DNA of 64,000 bases, from positions 1,540,615-1,604,614 of the forward strand of contig NW_019091385.1 of assembly GCF_001949145.1 (NCBI RefSeq), in the 5' to 3' direction. A program made the position numbers and the translations under genes. The notes under the pieces are model-generated. The model did no database searches, was not told the DNA's origin, and worked only from the letters and a program-made list of their open reading frames with translations. This stretch comes from Acanthaster planci (taxonomy: Eukaryota > Echinodermata > Asteroidea > Valvatida > Acanthasteridae). Within the stretch, counting starts at the first letter, position 1. Every line of letters begins with the position of its first letter. Below are positions 1 to 10,660 of the stretch, piece after piece.

Positions 1-306
1 AACAGGGGCCAGATTAGCGTGCAGCGGTGCTGTGTGGCTCATCGCTGCGGTGGTGGAGCGCTTTTGTCCCCGGTGGTAATCCGCTTGCTCTCAATGCCCC
101 AAACCCTGGTATACGGTTTCAAAACAACGCTGGATTATCACCACTTTGAGAGTGGAAAATGCTGGTAATGCCCAGCAGCCTGGTGTTTTGTTCGGAGTAC
201 GGTCTTTGTTACAGGGCCCTGTTTCCTTTGTCCGAGTTCGGAGACCCCGGCCACACATATAAACCATACGGCTCCGATTTCGGAGTCCCCGGCAGGTAGT
301 GGTTAA
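1..306 (+). mobile_element. TTAA-type MITE, copy 1 (left part cut by window edge)
   Basis: The sequence closely matches the right-hand portions of two longer copies at 36597-37133 and 52667-53264, in the same orientation. It ends with a terminal repeat close to CCCCGGCAGGAAGTGG (one substitution, GGTAGT for GGAAGT) followed by TTAA at 303-306. The left terminus lies outside the window. There is no coding capacity. TTAA target use and a short terminal inverted repeat are typical of piggyBac-derived non-autonomous elements; the family assignment is inference. Confidence 0.8.
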
Positions 307-2659
307 GACACATTGATTACTGTGAATAGAACTGCTCCACAAAGGTTGAGGAGCACATTGGCCAACAAGGGAGAACGGGATCTAATCCCCATGACACAAT
401 CAAAAATCTATTTTGAGGTAGGCCTAAATGCACAAGTGCCAAAATCCCTACAATCACCAGACGATAAGACAGGACATGTAAATAAGGCACGATTGGAAAA
501 AAAAAGAAGCTGGCATGATTGAAGCTTACCTATATGTACTTCTGTCATCACTGTAAGTGATAGATTAGCCAGCAAAGGAAAAGGAGGCCATCTTCATCAG
601 TAGATAAATGACAAGAGAAAGGGTTTTCACCACCGACCCCAAAATGTCAACGGGGGGAACGGATGTTGATTCAACCATGATCCAACGAGTGGGAGCGAGG
701 CCGTGAATCAGCGCGAACATTGCGCTGAAGTCCCGTACGGTGGTAGGCCTACTGCTGGGACGGGTAGCATGGTATGGCAGTCGGCAAAACAACACCTAGA
801 AATGGTTCCACGATTCGGATAGACAGTTACATCGTGGGCTATTGCAAAGGGTGAAGGAATCCGCTGAAGAAAATGAGAATAGTTCTCGGGAAACACTGCT
901 GAAAAATCTGGATGCTCATAGTACCGACGGGCTAGAGTTGTTTAAAGAGTAAGACCAACCACTTAGATGAGAACGAGGTTGAAGCTGTTGCGTCTAACCT
1001 GCCATCCACGTGGCTGTAAATGTGCTGCCAACTTGAGGCGGTGGTGGTACCCCAGGCCTCTTTGACCAAGTGGGGGTGGCCGGACGTTCAGATGACTGCG
1101 CTGCATCAAGTAACGGGCCCCGCTGTTCCGCACGCACCTGGAAGTTGGGCTCCACTGCTGCCATGTGCTCACGTAGGCTACCGAAGGTGTGCGGAACCTG
1201 CCAGGGAGAAGCCCTGTTATGTGCCGGTCACGGGCTCGGCCCCGGGGAATTTCCACTCGTAGAACACGGCACAGTTGACTCGGTCGAGAGGGTGGAAATG
1301 ACATGCTTGGAGGGCCGATCAGTCTTGGAGGAACCGGGGGATTTGCCTAGAATGTGGCTTGAACTATAGATAGAACCTCCAGTCCTGTGTCGGGTTTTGG
1401 CGGTCTCCGCCATTTTTACACAGCAAATAGCGAGGTTGCATGTAAATGTGAAACTCTATTGTATACCAAATTCAGACGATGTCGACTACACGCGTCGCTG
1501 CAAAAAACCAGGACGAGTCTCAGTTCTACGCAGCCTTTTATGGGGGGACATGCAGTGGGCGCGGAGGATGTGGCTTGGGTGACCTTTTTCAGTGAGGTTT
1601 GACGCGCATGCGCGCTGATAAGCAAATGTAGGTAAACAGAGGTGAGATGTTCTCTGTAATGGGATTCACGATGTCACTCTTAAAAACAGTAACATGGTTA
1701 AATTTAAGCACACGCATCCAATCAGATCTCAAATGAAATGCAGAAATTAATTCAACATTAAATGTGCCAAGTCACATCCGTTCATGCTTTATGAGTTGAG
1801 GCAAGTTCACCTGACTATCAATGATTTGGTCATTGTTTGTTATATTTTTGCACCCTGTTGTGGAATAAGGTGTACGTTGTGCCTGTATGGACCAGTGGCA
1901 TCACTAATAGAGAGTATGTTCATTTAGAATGGGACAGAAATGAGCATGCAATATTATTCGTGGATTGGAATGATTTACATGTGGTAATGCCCTCCAAGTA
2001 CTTGGGTCAGACACATTGCACGTACAGGTACAAAGGCAAATGCTGTGCAAGTCATTTCCAAAGTCTCTACCTACATGTACTTATGAGTTGAAGAAGCATC
2101 TTTATCCTGCCATTTCCACTACATCTCAACGATAAAAATCAGAACATTTTTCTGCACTCTTTTGTGGAGAAAAACAGTTTAAGAATAGTGCAATGCCTTA
2201 TCTCATTGAGTTGCAAAATAACGTAAGTAATAAATAATATTCATGAATACATCAGACAGTCTCCCTATTCAACAACGTGCAACCTGACCTTGCATTAACA
2301 TTTGATAATGCCCACTGAGAAGTCGTAATGCCCGCTGCATGAATCATTTGCTGGCACCTGGATCCGAGACTGTTTCATCGATTCTGACTGGTCAAGAGTA
2401 AGTGTGCATGTGGCTCCCCACGCGTGCACCAAGTCCATACAAAGAGATTCTATTGGACAACTTCTAAAAGGAATATACATGTGCCATAAAATGGACAGGG
2501 TTGTAATGTAATTTAAAAAGCATGCCCTCACAAGAGCTCTTTATACTGTACGACACACAAAATTTAGTGAACAGACTATGGACTGAATTTCCTTGAGAGT
2601 TAACTTCTTCCGCCCCAGTAGAGATTGAATCTTCTCCCTCAAGACACAGACTTCGGAAT
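307..2659. other. No gene recognised; G+C-rich block at about 620-1420
   Basis: I see no intact gene here. From about 620 to 1420 the base composition is clearly more G+C-rich than the flanks. Overlapping open frames exist on both strands but none resembles a protein family I know, so this may be a decayed retroelement. From 1420 to 2659 the sequence is A+T-rich and featureless apart from TACATGTA words. Confidence 0.4.
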
Positions 2660-2678
2660 CTGGCACGAGCACCTCGCG

Positions 2679-3110
2679 TCACACTGTATCAATCTCCAAA
2701 CCCAGATAAGTAATTACCCAACTTGGGCCCTCTGTCTTTTCGGTCGCTAGTGGTACCCCCAGCTTGGCACAAAGCCCTTGAAAAGTATTCATAAGGATTG
2801 CACATTGCTGAAAATATGTACCTAGGAATAAGAAATCATCCAAGTAATGCGCGATGAACTGTATTCCTAGAACCTGCTTCACGTGGCACTCCAAAAATGT
2901 GCTGAAGGTTTCAAATAGCGAGCATGAAATAGAACAGCCCATCGGTAGGCACCTATCGTAATAAAACTTATCTTGAAATTGACTTAATGTCCGTCTTTGC
3001 CAACCATGCATCAGGACCTGCAGACATGGCTAACCCAACTGCCGTATCAAACGACACATAATGGACTTTACAGTCCTCTTTATCAATAAAGTCATTCATC
3101 AAATCCCCCG
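2679..3110 (-). pseudogene. DIRS-like reverse transcriptase fragment
   Basis: On the minus strand the frame reads through DKFYYDRCLPMGCSISCSLF and then HYLDDFLFLG, the DIRS-type form of the YxDD active site, and ends with the typical VITYLGLEIDTV block. Upstream (about 3110-3000) a second frame carries VHYVSFDTAVGLAMSAGPDA and WLAKTDIKSIS, matching the segment that normally continues as DIKSAFR. The residues between DIKS and the YYD block are missing, so the catalytic domain has an internal deletion and a frame break. It is a non-functional relic. Confidence 0.8.
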
Positions 3111-3423
3111 GGGATGAGACAGATGATGGATAAGGCGAAAGGAATTGGGTTGCTGCTTAGGCATCAGCCCAATTGGAGAACATTGGAGATTGGGCAAAGG
3201 TCAGTGTGTGAAGGGTCCGGCAATTCTCCCAAGAACAATTTCATTTTGCAATTTTTTAAGGACTATGTCAGGCATGTCCGACGCCTACTTAAGACATTTA
3301 GAACCTCTGCTAACTCTAGGGCCCTGAAAACCAAGAGAAAACTCCTGTGAAAAACCCTCCTCTAACAGAACGGCCGCCTCCCTGTTCGTATATTCTGATA
3401 ACCATTGCCGTAGCACTTCTAAG

Positions 3424-4106
3424 TTAATGGGTGTTGGGGGGACGAAAAGTGGTGGTTTCTATCTCGTTTTTTGCCACTGAACTGTTGACTGCTGTTTGCT
3501 CCTGGGGGAGCCTCTGGCCCTTGCATAGCCGACCGAAACGCCTGCTGCCCCCCACCCCCGCTGCAGCCGTCAGCGTGGTCTTCGTGTAGCGTGTGTAGAC
3601 TGCGCCACTGGGTGCAGTCCCTTGTTTCACAGGAAAACCGTGGGGACCGGTCCCCACTCTGCATGACGCTGCTCCCTGCCCTGAACAGCCACACTGACGG
3701 CAGCTATGCGCATATCGGCAGGGATTCCAACGACAGCCGGTGATGGAATTGAACAAAAAAGAGACAGCCTTCTGTGAGGAATTTTTAGTGACCGCCACGG
3801 TAGCATTTGCTGAGGAAAATAAACTACCGGCTGCCGCAATTGTGACCCACAGCTCCATATCAATGGCTGCCCATGACCGTGACGGATTTGTTTCCATTTG
3901 CAAGCAAAACTGTTCGTCATAGTTCCGCCATCCCAGCCCTGGATATTGTATTGCCGCAGTGCAAATAATATCCGCATACATAAGCAATTCTGTGAACCGG
4001 CTCGGATGTGCCGCAGAATAAACAGCCATATAAACATGAAATGCACTTGACCATTTATCATATGAATCCAGTTTTTGCAGCTGAGGAGCCACAGGCCGAA
4101 AAACAA
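3424..4106 (-). pseudogene. DIRS-like gag protein with CCCH-type zinc finger, decayed
   Basis: The minus-strand frame from 4092 has an alpha-rich start (KWSSAFHVYMAVYSAAHPSR), a WRNYDEQF block and an IDMELWV block, then a cysteine/histidine cluster CRWNPCRYAHSCRQCGCSGQ. This order is characteristic of the gag-like first ORF of DIRS elements, where the Cys/His knuckle follows a conserved helical domain. The 222-codon frame runs on into proline/arginine-rich sequence before a stop at 3424. No host function is implied. Confidence 0.7.
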
Positions 4107-4239
4107 CCCTGTCTTACTCGACAGACATGGTTAACTCTTGTATTCAGACATGGCAAAGGAAAATTGTCACGCCTAATAATTTATCCCAAATCCAAATCAA
4201 AACCTCCCAGATGCAGGAAATTTAATATTGCAATTTCTA

Positions 4240-7070
4240 ATTTCCAGAGCATCTGGGAATATTACTGAACTTTTGCACCTTTATTGAAAGTAAATTGCAT
4301 GATATCATCCTTGGCTCTGAAGCTTCTGAATCATGGCTACATGTAGATGAACACATTTTGTCATCTGAAATATTTCCCAGCCAAGTGACCAGGAAAGACA
4401 GAGATACATGTACATGTCCTAGAGGTGGTGGCATTTCCATCACCACTTCTCCTGATCTTGCTCATGAGTCTAGTGAACAAGTCTGGTGTCAGTTGCAGAT
4501 GGGACCAGAGAACATTTTGAGTGGAAGCTACCGACTCCCATCTGCTAAAGGTGACCTGGAAATGTTGGACATCATGTATCAGTCTTCATCAAATATTATA
4601 AGCAGGAATCACAGTCATCAAACATGTACATTATAGTAGCAGCGGATTTCAATATCCTGAACATGAAATGAACACAGAATCAATTATTTACATGGTCCTC
4701 TTTTGGAGAAGATTATCAATATTGCCGCTGATCATAACATGCAGCAAATTGTGACTTTTCTGATGTGTAAGGATGCGAATGGAACCGAAAGCTTCCCTGA
4801 TCTTTGTTTTTCAACAAGACCCTCACATGTGATCAAAAATCAATGAGTGCTCCCCCCACTCCTTCTACTGACTACAGTACTGTTATGGTTGAAAATGACA
4901 CCCAGATTTCCAACCCTGTAAAGGATTTTTTACAACTGGAACAGCGTAAATGAGCAAAATTTTAAGGAAGATGCCCAGAACTTTGCCGACAAATTTCAGG
5001 GGAGTAAACCTGAAGAAAAGACTTAAAGAAAACACCCTAAAAATGCCATCATGGACCTTGTCAAGAAACATGTCCCTAGGAGACAGGTCAAAGGCAAGCA
5101 ATGTCCACCATGTTTTACACAGAGACATAAAATACTCATCAGGAACAAAAAACGTCACTACATTGAAAGAGACTGACTATTAACGAAAACCCCACAATGA
5201 TTTAAGATCTTGCATGCTTCGATAATCGTAAATGAAAGCCATAAAACAGCAGTCAACAAAGTTGGAATCTGTTCAAGAAATAAAGTTAACAAAGAACTTT
5301 GTAAGGCAAAACAAGAGTATGTGCAGTCACTACTAATTATTCTTTATGAGGAGGAATTTGAAAATATACAACTTCCTGGCAACTGGGAATTATTTTTTTA
5401 AATAGTCCTTTCAATTTGAATTTTATGAGCATGATATCGACGACACACAAAATAATTTGGCCGTTCCTAATGGGAACCAATTTATCAAAGTTTTAAATCA
5501 TTCACGAATGCAAAGGTGCGTCCCATCAGGGAACAATGGTGTTTTCCACAATGTTCTCTGTGCATTCTAGCAGGGAATAGCGGTGTTCCCACAGTGCAGT
5601 GTTCTCAAGTTATTATCAAATGATATTTTCTATAGTTTCTTTGGATGTATTTGCTCATGATGTATACTGTGGGCTGAATATGAAAGCAGTATTATGTTCA
5701 ATGCAGTTTGTCTTATTAACCGTTATCTGGTGCCAAACACAGAGTATCCTGTCCAATATTGTCAGGTCAGGGGACAACGAAGCCCGTCATATATTACAAA
5801 ACCTCATGTATGGTGTACGGCACTGCAGTGCCTGTGAATTGATTCAAATTTGGAGATTTATTTTTGAAAATATTTGCAGATAATGTCCCAGATTTACTGA
5901 GTCCTAATTAGGATGCTGCGTAGGTCTACTAACAGAGAATATGCACATACATGTACGAAGGCTATAACTATGACTTTACTGACTATTCACGAACGGGGAA
6001 AAACAAAATGGACGTGCTCACCACTCTTTGGCAATGTTCCAAAAAGGAACACACGCATTTTCTAAAATCAGTGTTGCCAGGAATGGAACATTACGTTTGG
6101 GCAAAGTGCATGTTCTGGAAGTGAACAAAACTTGTTCCAAGTGGGAACAAACATTGTTGCCATCAGGAACATCTTTTGTTCCCAAAAGGAACATTCAAAG
6201 CATTCCGACTTTTGAGACGTTCTGTAAGGCCAACAAGCTTGCGATCAGTTTCTAGGTGTTTTCAAGGTGTGTGAAGATTCAGTTCTTCCCTCATTGCTGC
6301 CTCGTCCATTCCAAGATATTCCAGACTTGGAGATCACTGTTGATAATGTAGAGAAATTACTCTCCTCCCTCCAAGTAAACAAGGCTGTTGGACAAGACGA
6401 GATACCAAATGCTGCTCTGAAAATTGCTTCAGCCCAGCTGGCACCCGTCTTACAGTTTCTTTTCAGTCAAATTCTAGAACAGAGTGAATTCCCCGTAGAC
6501 TGGAAGAAAGCCAATATTTTACCCATCTTCAAAAGCCAACTGTGGTCCCAATTCACTGATATGTGTCTGTTGCAAACTTACAGAATACCTCATCAATAGC
6601 CAGATCATCAAGTTCTTATGTACATGTATGCATACAACAGCCTTTCTGATACACAGCTCCCATTTAGGAAATCTATATCCTGTAATACAAAGCTCACTTC
6701 AACTCTGCACAACCCACAATGTAGCTTCAAATCACAATAGTCATCAGACCACAGACATCGCCATCCTTGATTTCAGCATGGCATTCACCGTCGTATCACA
6801 GTCAGTGTTTGCTCCTCAACTCGAACTATATGAACATCTTTTCTTTCAATCATTCCCAAAGAGTGATTGTTAATGGGAGAGCATCCACTTGGAAACTACC
6901 AGTAGTCCTAAGTGGTGTCCCCCAGGGCACAGTAATGCATGTACATGTAGGCATGCATCTATTTATTCTTTTCATACATGTAAATGACATCCTCAAATCT
7001 GTAAAAGCCACTATAAGGCTTTTGCAGATGAAGCATTGTTTACAGAACCATCAATTCTCATGACGATGAA
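4240..7070 (+). mobile_element. CR1/L2-like LINE remnant A, interrupted
   Basis: Pieces of a single LINE ORF2 occur in the expected order on the plus strand. About 4277-4636 is an endonuclease piece (ESWLHVDEHILSSEIFP, then GSYRLPSAKGDLEMLD). About 4960-5340 is the linker between endonuclease and RT, with basic runs across several frames. About 6267-6540 is the RT start (LQVNKAVGQDEIPNAALK, DWKKANILPIFK), followed by ILDFSMAFTVVS (motif A, Asp kept) and VLSGVPQGTV (motif B). Numerous stops and frame shifts show long decay. About 0.85 kb of unrelated sequence (5400-6250) separates linker from RT. Confidence 0.75.
5400..6250. repeat. Segment with four GTTCC-N5-GGAAC palindromes inside LINE A
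   Basis: This segment interrupts LINE A. It contains four copies of the 15-bp palindrome GTTCC-N5-GGAAC at 5463-5477, 6036-6050, 6134-6148 and 6178-6192, plus several isolated GGAACA or TGTTCC half sites. The spacers differ in sequence but are all exactly 5 bp. No terminal repeats or coding region were recognised, so its origin is unknown. Confidence 0.6.
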
Positions 7071-7213
7071 GTTTCTTTTCAGAGAGACCTTACCAGTGGG
7101 GCAAAACTGTGTTTTTGCATTTAATGCTGATGGTTATACATGAGTGACTCACACACCCCTTGCTTATATAAAGAGACACCAAAATGATGCCAAAAACACT
7201 TGTACATGTATCC

Positions 7214-8310
7214 ATGATGCCACGACTGTCACAACCTGAGAAAGACCGAGCCAGTGGCATGCTCCAAGCCAGAAGGAACTGACGGGCAGTGGCCAGGTTG
7301 TTCGGGGTCCACCACTCAACGATTGTGCGTTTTGAACAGTGCTACAACACTACCGGCACCTGCACAGATCATCCCTGAGCTGGCACACCGCGGGTCACCA
7401 CCACTGCACAAGACTGTGCCAACTGGCTGTCCCACCTCCGTGACAGGTTCTGGCACTCTATTCACCAGTGTTATAGTCGAGACCATCACAAGACCAGACA
7501 CAAGACCGGACACAAGACCGGACACTCGGCCATGCACAAGACCATGCACAAGTAACAGGGTAAACAATGACAAAGGAAAGCTTATGTTGTAGTTCATTTG
7601 AATAGCTTGTGACTTGAATTCAGACAGGAGGTCTTGTGTTCGTCTTTTGTTGGTCTTGTGTGGTCTTGTGAAGGTCTTAAGTGGTCTCGACTACAACACT
7701 GCTACACCCACTGCTGCTGAGACCATATAGACACACCACAGGCAAATGAGTGCAACAACCATTAGGAATCGTCTCCAGGCTGACGGGATCACACCATATC
7801 GATCATAAATGGGCTCAGTGCTCACACGCTGACATTGCCAGGCTTGGGTCCAGTGGTGCACAACACACCGATGCTGGATATTGCAGAGATGGTCGCAGGT
7901 GGTCTTCAGTGACAAGAAGAGGTTCCAGTGCTTCAGGGCCGATAGCAGGGAGCAGGTGTACATGTACACATGCTTGTGTTCACCAAGTTAACTGCTGGGG
8001 TAGCGTAAGTGTGATGGTTTGGGCTAGCATATGAGCCAATCAATGCACTGACTTGGTTTTCATCAAAGGAAACCTCAATGCTGCCCACCACTACGACGAG
8101 ATCCTGGACCCAATTGTACTACACTTACTGGAGCGAGTTGGGGGTTGTGCTGTGTTCCAGCAGGTCAACACCCATCCCCATGTGGCTCGTGTGTGCGCCG
8201 ACTTTCTGGAGGTGAACGATGTCAAGATGTTGCCATGGCCAGCTCTCAGTCGGGATTTGAACCCCATTGAGAATGTGTGGCACTCGCTCAGTTGTCACAT
8301 CCAATGAGAT
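7214..8310 (+). pseudogene. Tc1/mariner-type transposase, inactivated
   Basis: From the ATG at 7214 the frame begins MMPRLSQPEKDRA, then a helix-turn-helix-like block (VARLFGVHHSTIVRFEQCYN) and a second one near RVTTTAQDCANWLSHLRDRF. After the inserted element at 7466-7701 come VVFSDKKRF (first catalytic Asp kept) and PWPALSRDLNPIENVWHSL, the typical Tc1 block around the third acidic residue. The second catalytic Asp is lost: the QQDNARPH-type motif reads QQVNTHPH (about 8157-8180). Several stops and frame changes are also present. The 3' end of the element may reach about 8660; the 5' terminal repeat was not found. Confidence 0.85.
7466..7701 (-). mobile_element. hAT-like non-autonomous element, short copy, inserted in the Tc1 relic
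   Basis: The ends are near-perfect inverted repeats: CAGTGTTATAGTCGAGACCA at the left and the reverse complement of CAGTGTTGTAGTCGAGACCA at the right, one mismatch in 20. Flanking octamers ctattcac and ctacaccc agree at five of eight positions, compatible with an eroded 8-bp target duplication. The core holds a short AGACCAGACACA-type array and a unique part that matches the 42746-43238 copy in reverse orientation. CAGTG-type ends and 8-bp duplications are hAT traits. The insertion postdates the Tc1 element it splits. Confidence 0.8.
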
Positions 8311-10379
8311 CATCCCCCAGAGACATAACAGCAGCTGAGTGTGGCACTGGAGGAAGAGTGGGCTGCTATCCCACAGGACTAGTTGTGACATTACTGTCAA
8401 TCCATGAAGTGGCAAATTACAGCTGTTCTTGATGCAAATGGAGGTCATGTTAATTATTGAACTGTAAATGCCACTTTTATGAGTGGTGGTGCTAACTTGT
8501 TTTGTTTTTGTTGTTAAAAGCAAAACAAAGGTTAGATTACTGGGCTACAATGTGAAGGACCTATATGTGGGATTTTCACACATACATTTGATTTCACAAA
8601 ATTTGGGCTAAAACTAGAAAAACGAGTCAGTGGTGCGTTTCTTTTTTCCTTGAGTGTACATTTACATGTATGTATTTCTCATACAGAAAATTATCAGGTT
8701 CAGGAGAACCCCCCCCCATAAGCAGTGTGATGTCTAATGTCAAACATCTACCCCCTTTATTCAATCTTTTTTTCCAGAAGCCATTTTGCCGTACCACAGC
8801 AAACCACCAACATAACCTCCACAACAGCTTTTAGAAGCTCCATTCAAGACAAACAAAACATCCCAAATTCCAGTTAAGTTAAGTTCCTGGCAGACCGTTC
8901 GGGAGCTTGAAATACAAGGTACAGTACTGGTACAACATTGGCTCAGGTCAGTCATTTGAGTTGGCAAATCTTATTTCATTTACTGTTTAATTCTTTGGGG
9001 GGGTCAGAAGGGGAAAACTGATTAGCCTCCAGACAGCATCAGTTTTTACAAGTAGGCCTTCAAGTGTCCAAACCTCCCCTAAAAAGACCTATCAAATCAC
9101 ATGTTCTTTCAGAAACTAACAAAAATCCCATGAAAATAATTAACTTCAATATATTTGTCGAAGGATATTGCCTTGAGAACTTACATGTAAGTGACATGCC
9201 AACAATGCCTTCCCATCCCACTGTCTTGCGACATGTTGCACAGTCTAGACCCAGCTGAAGCTACTATACATGTACCTGGCGCTATTAGAGAAAGCTTGGA
9301 GTATCAACATTCAGTTTGGTTCTGCACAGGTTTTGCAACAATAATGCACTCATGCTCGTAATTTCTGCAATAATTATGTGGATGATTGCAGTGAGATGGT
9401 AAAGGGGGACACCTACAATAAAGCACAGATGCAAATTTGTCTGCACACTATGCCATTGGATCTCAGTGGACTTTGCGCATATTTCTCCTCTGAGTGTGAA
9501 AGGTTACCAGGCAAGTTGGTTGCATGCTCAACACAAGTTTTCATGCTGCTGTGTTATACCAGTACATGGGACAGGCGCTTGAATTACAAACGATCCACAA
9601 ATTCAGACAAACCTACATGTTCATGTATTGTGACAAAAAGATGGACATGGATCAATAGGAAAGAACCATACACAAGAACATGCTTTGACATATCTGAAAT
9701 CCCTTGTGCGACTGTAGCAGCCTCGGAAAATGCCTATAAAATTGAATGAAGTTGAACCAGACACTGGCATTTTACAAAGCTTAACAATTGTGGAGTTGTA
9801 TTTTAAGGGTTCAGGCAAAAAATTCAAGAATTCACTAGGTTGCACACACCTTGAAGAAAGAATTCTACGTGCACATGTAAATATGGACATTGCCTGAAAA
9901 ATTCTAAGTGAATACCTTGAGCAATAGTTTACTACTAAATTTGACTTTGTGGGACATGCTGTTGCTTTCAGATGGCTACATGTAGGTCTCTGCTGGTAAA
10001 AATAAGTGGCATCCATAGATGGAAATTCTTTCCCCTTGATATCAAGTGTGAGCTCCTAACATGCCTAAAGGAAAGAGAAAGGAAGACACTTACCAAACTG
10101 ACGAGGACACAAAGAGATCCCTTCACAATTCCAAAGAGAAATCAAGTTGATGGTGCGAAATGTGAAGCAAGGCTGGATGCTAAACTGTGAACAGCACCTG
10201 GGAAGAAAATGTCAAAATGCTAAAAATTACCCCGAACAAACATTTCTACATCAAGCACAAATGGCCTATTTGTTTTCACACGGACCTGGATTGCATTCAG
10301 TGATTCCAAAGCTGGTTCACGCTATCCATTAGGCAGGTTTGGGTGTCATTTATTATTATTATTATTAATCATTTCTGGT
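8311..10379. other. No gene recognised
   Basis: The 3' flank of the Tc1 relic runs to about 8660. The rest is A+T-rich with TACATGTA words and short random open frames without family resemblance. A short TTA microsatellite lies near 10350-10368. Confidence 0.4.
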
Positions 10380-10660
10380 AATATGACACCAAGGATCATT
10401 CCTCAAAAATGCCCTTGCCAATGAAGCTCGCAAGCCTGAAGAAACCTGTAGAGAGGAGACAACGAGAAGCAGTTACAGTTTTAGAGGTGGGAGGAAAACC
10501 CCAGAGGAATATTCTGGGTAAAACCCCATGGAATCAGGTAGGGATTGAAAACCCAATCCACATGTGGACCGGGCTGGAATTTGAACCCAGACTGCAGAGG
10601 TGGAAGGTGAGGAAAGAAGAACCACCATGCTAAAAGTGGACCGATGTCAGATCACTGATT
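10380..10660 (+). repeat. Interspersed repeat with tRNA-like B-box region
   Basis: The segment carries GTGGGAGGAAAACCCCAGAGG, later CCACATGTGGACCGGGCTGG and GGAATTTGAACCCAGACTG. This resembles a widespread metazoan interspersed repeat that contains a GTGGGAGGAAACC block and a later GGATTCGAACCC-like block. The B-box-like word suggests a tRNA-related origin, but no complete tRNA fold can be drawn. Assignment to a named family is not possible from the sequence alone. Confidence 0.4.

Larger units (their letters stand above)
2660..4106 (-). mobile_element. DIRS-like tyrosine-recombinase retrotransposon remnant
   Basis: A minus-strand gag-like segment (4106-3424) is followed by a reverse-transcriptase segment (about 3110-2679), the order seen in DIRS-type retrotransposons. 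Frames are interrupted between the parts, and the RNase H and tyrosine recombinase expected downstream are not found to the left. A tyrosine recombinase relic at 13.8-15.0 kb is on the opposite strand and is not part of this copy. Confidence 0.75.

Noticed and set aside
8125-8523. 132-codon minus-strand frame
   Set aside because: Antisense to the Tc1 transposase relic.
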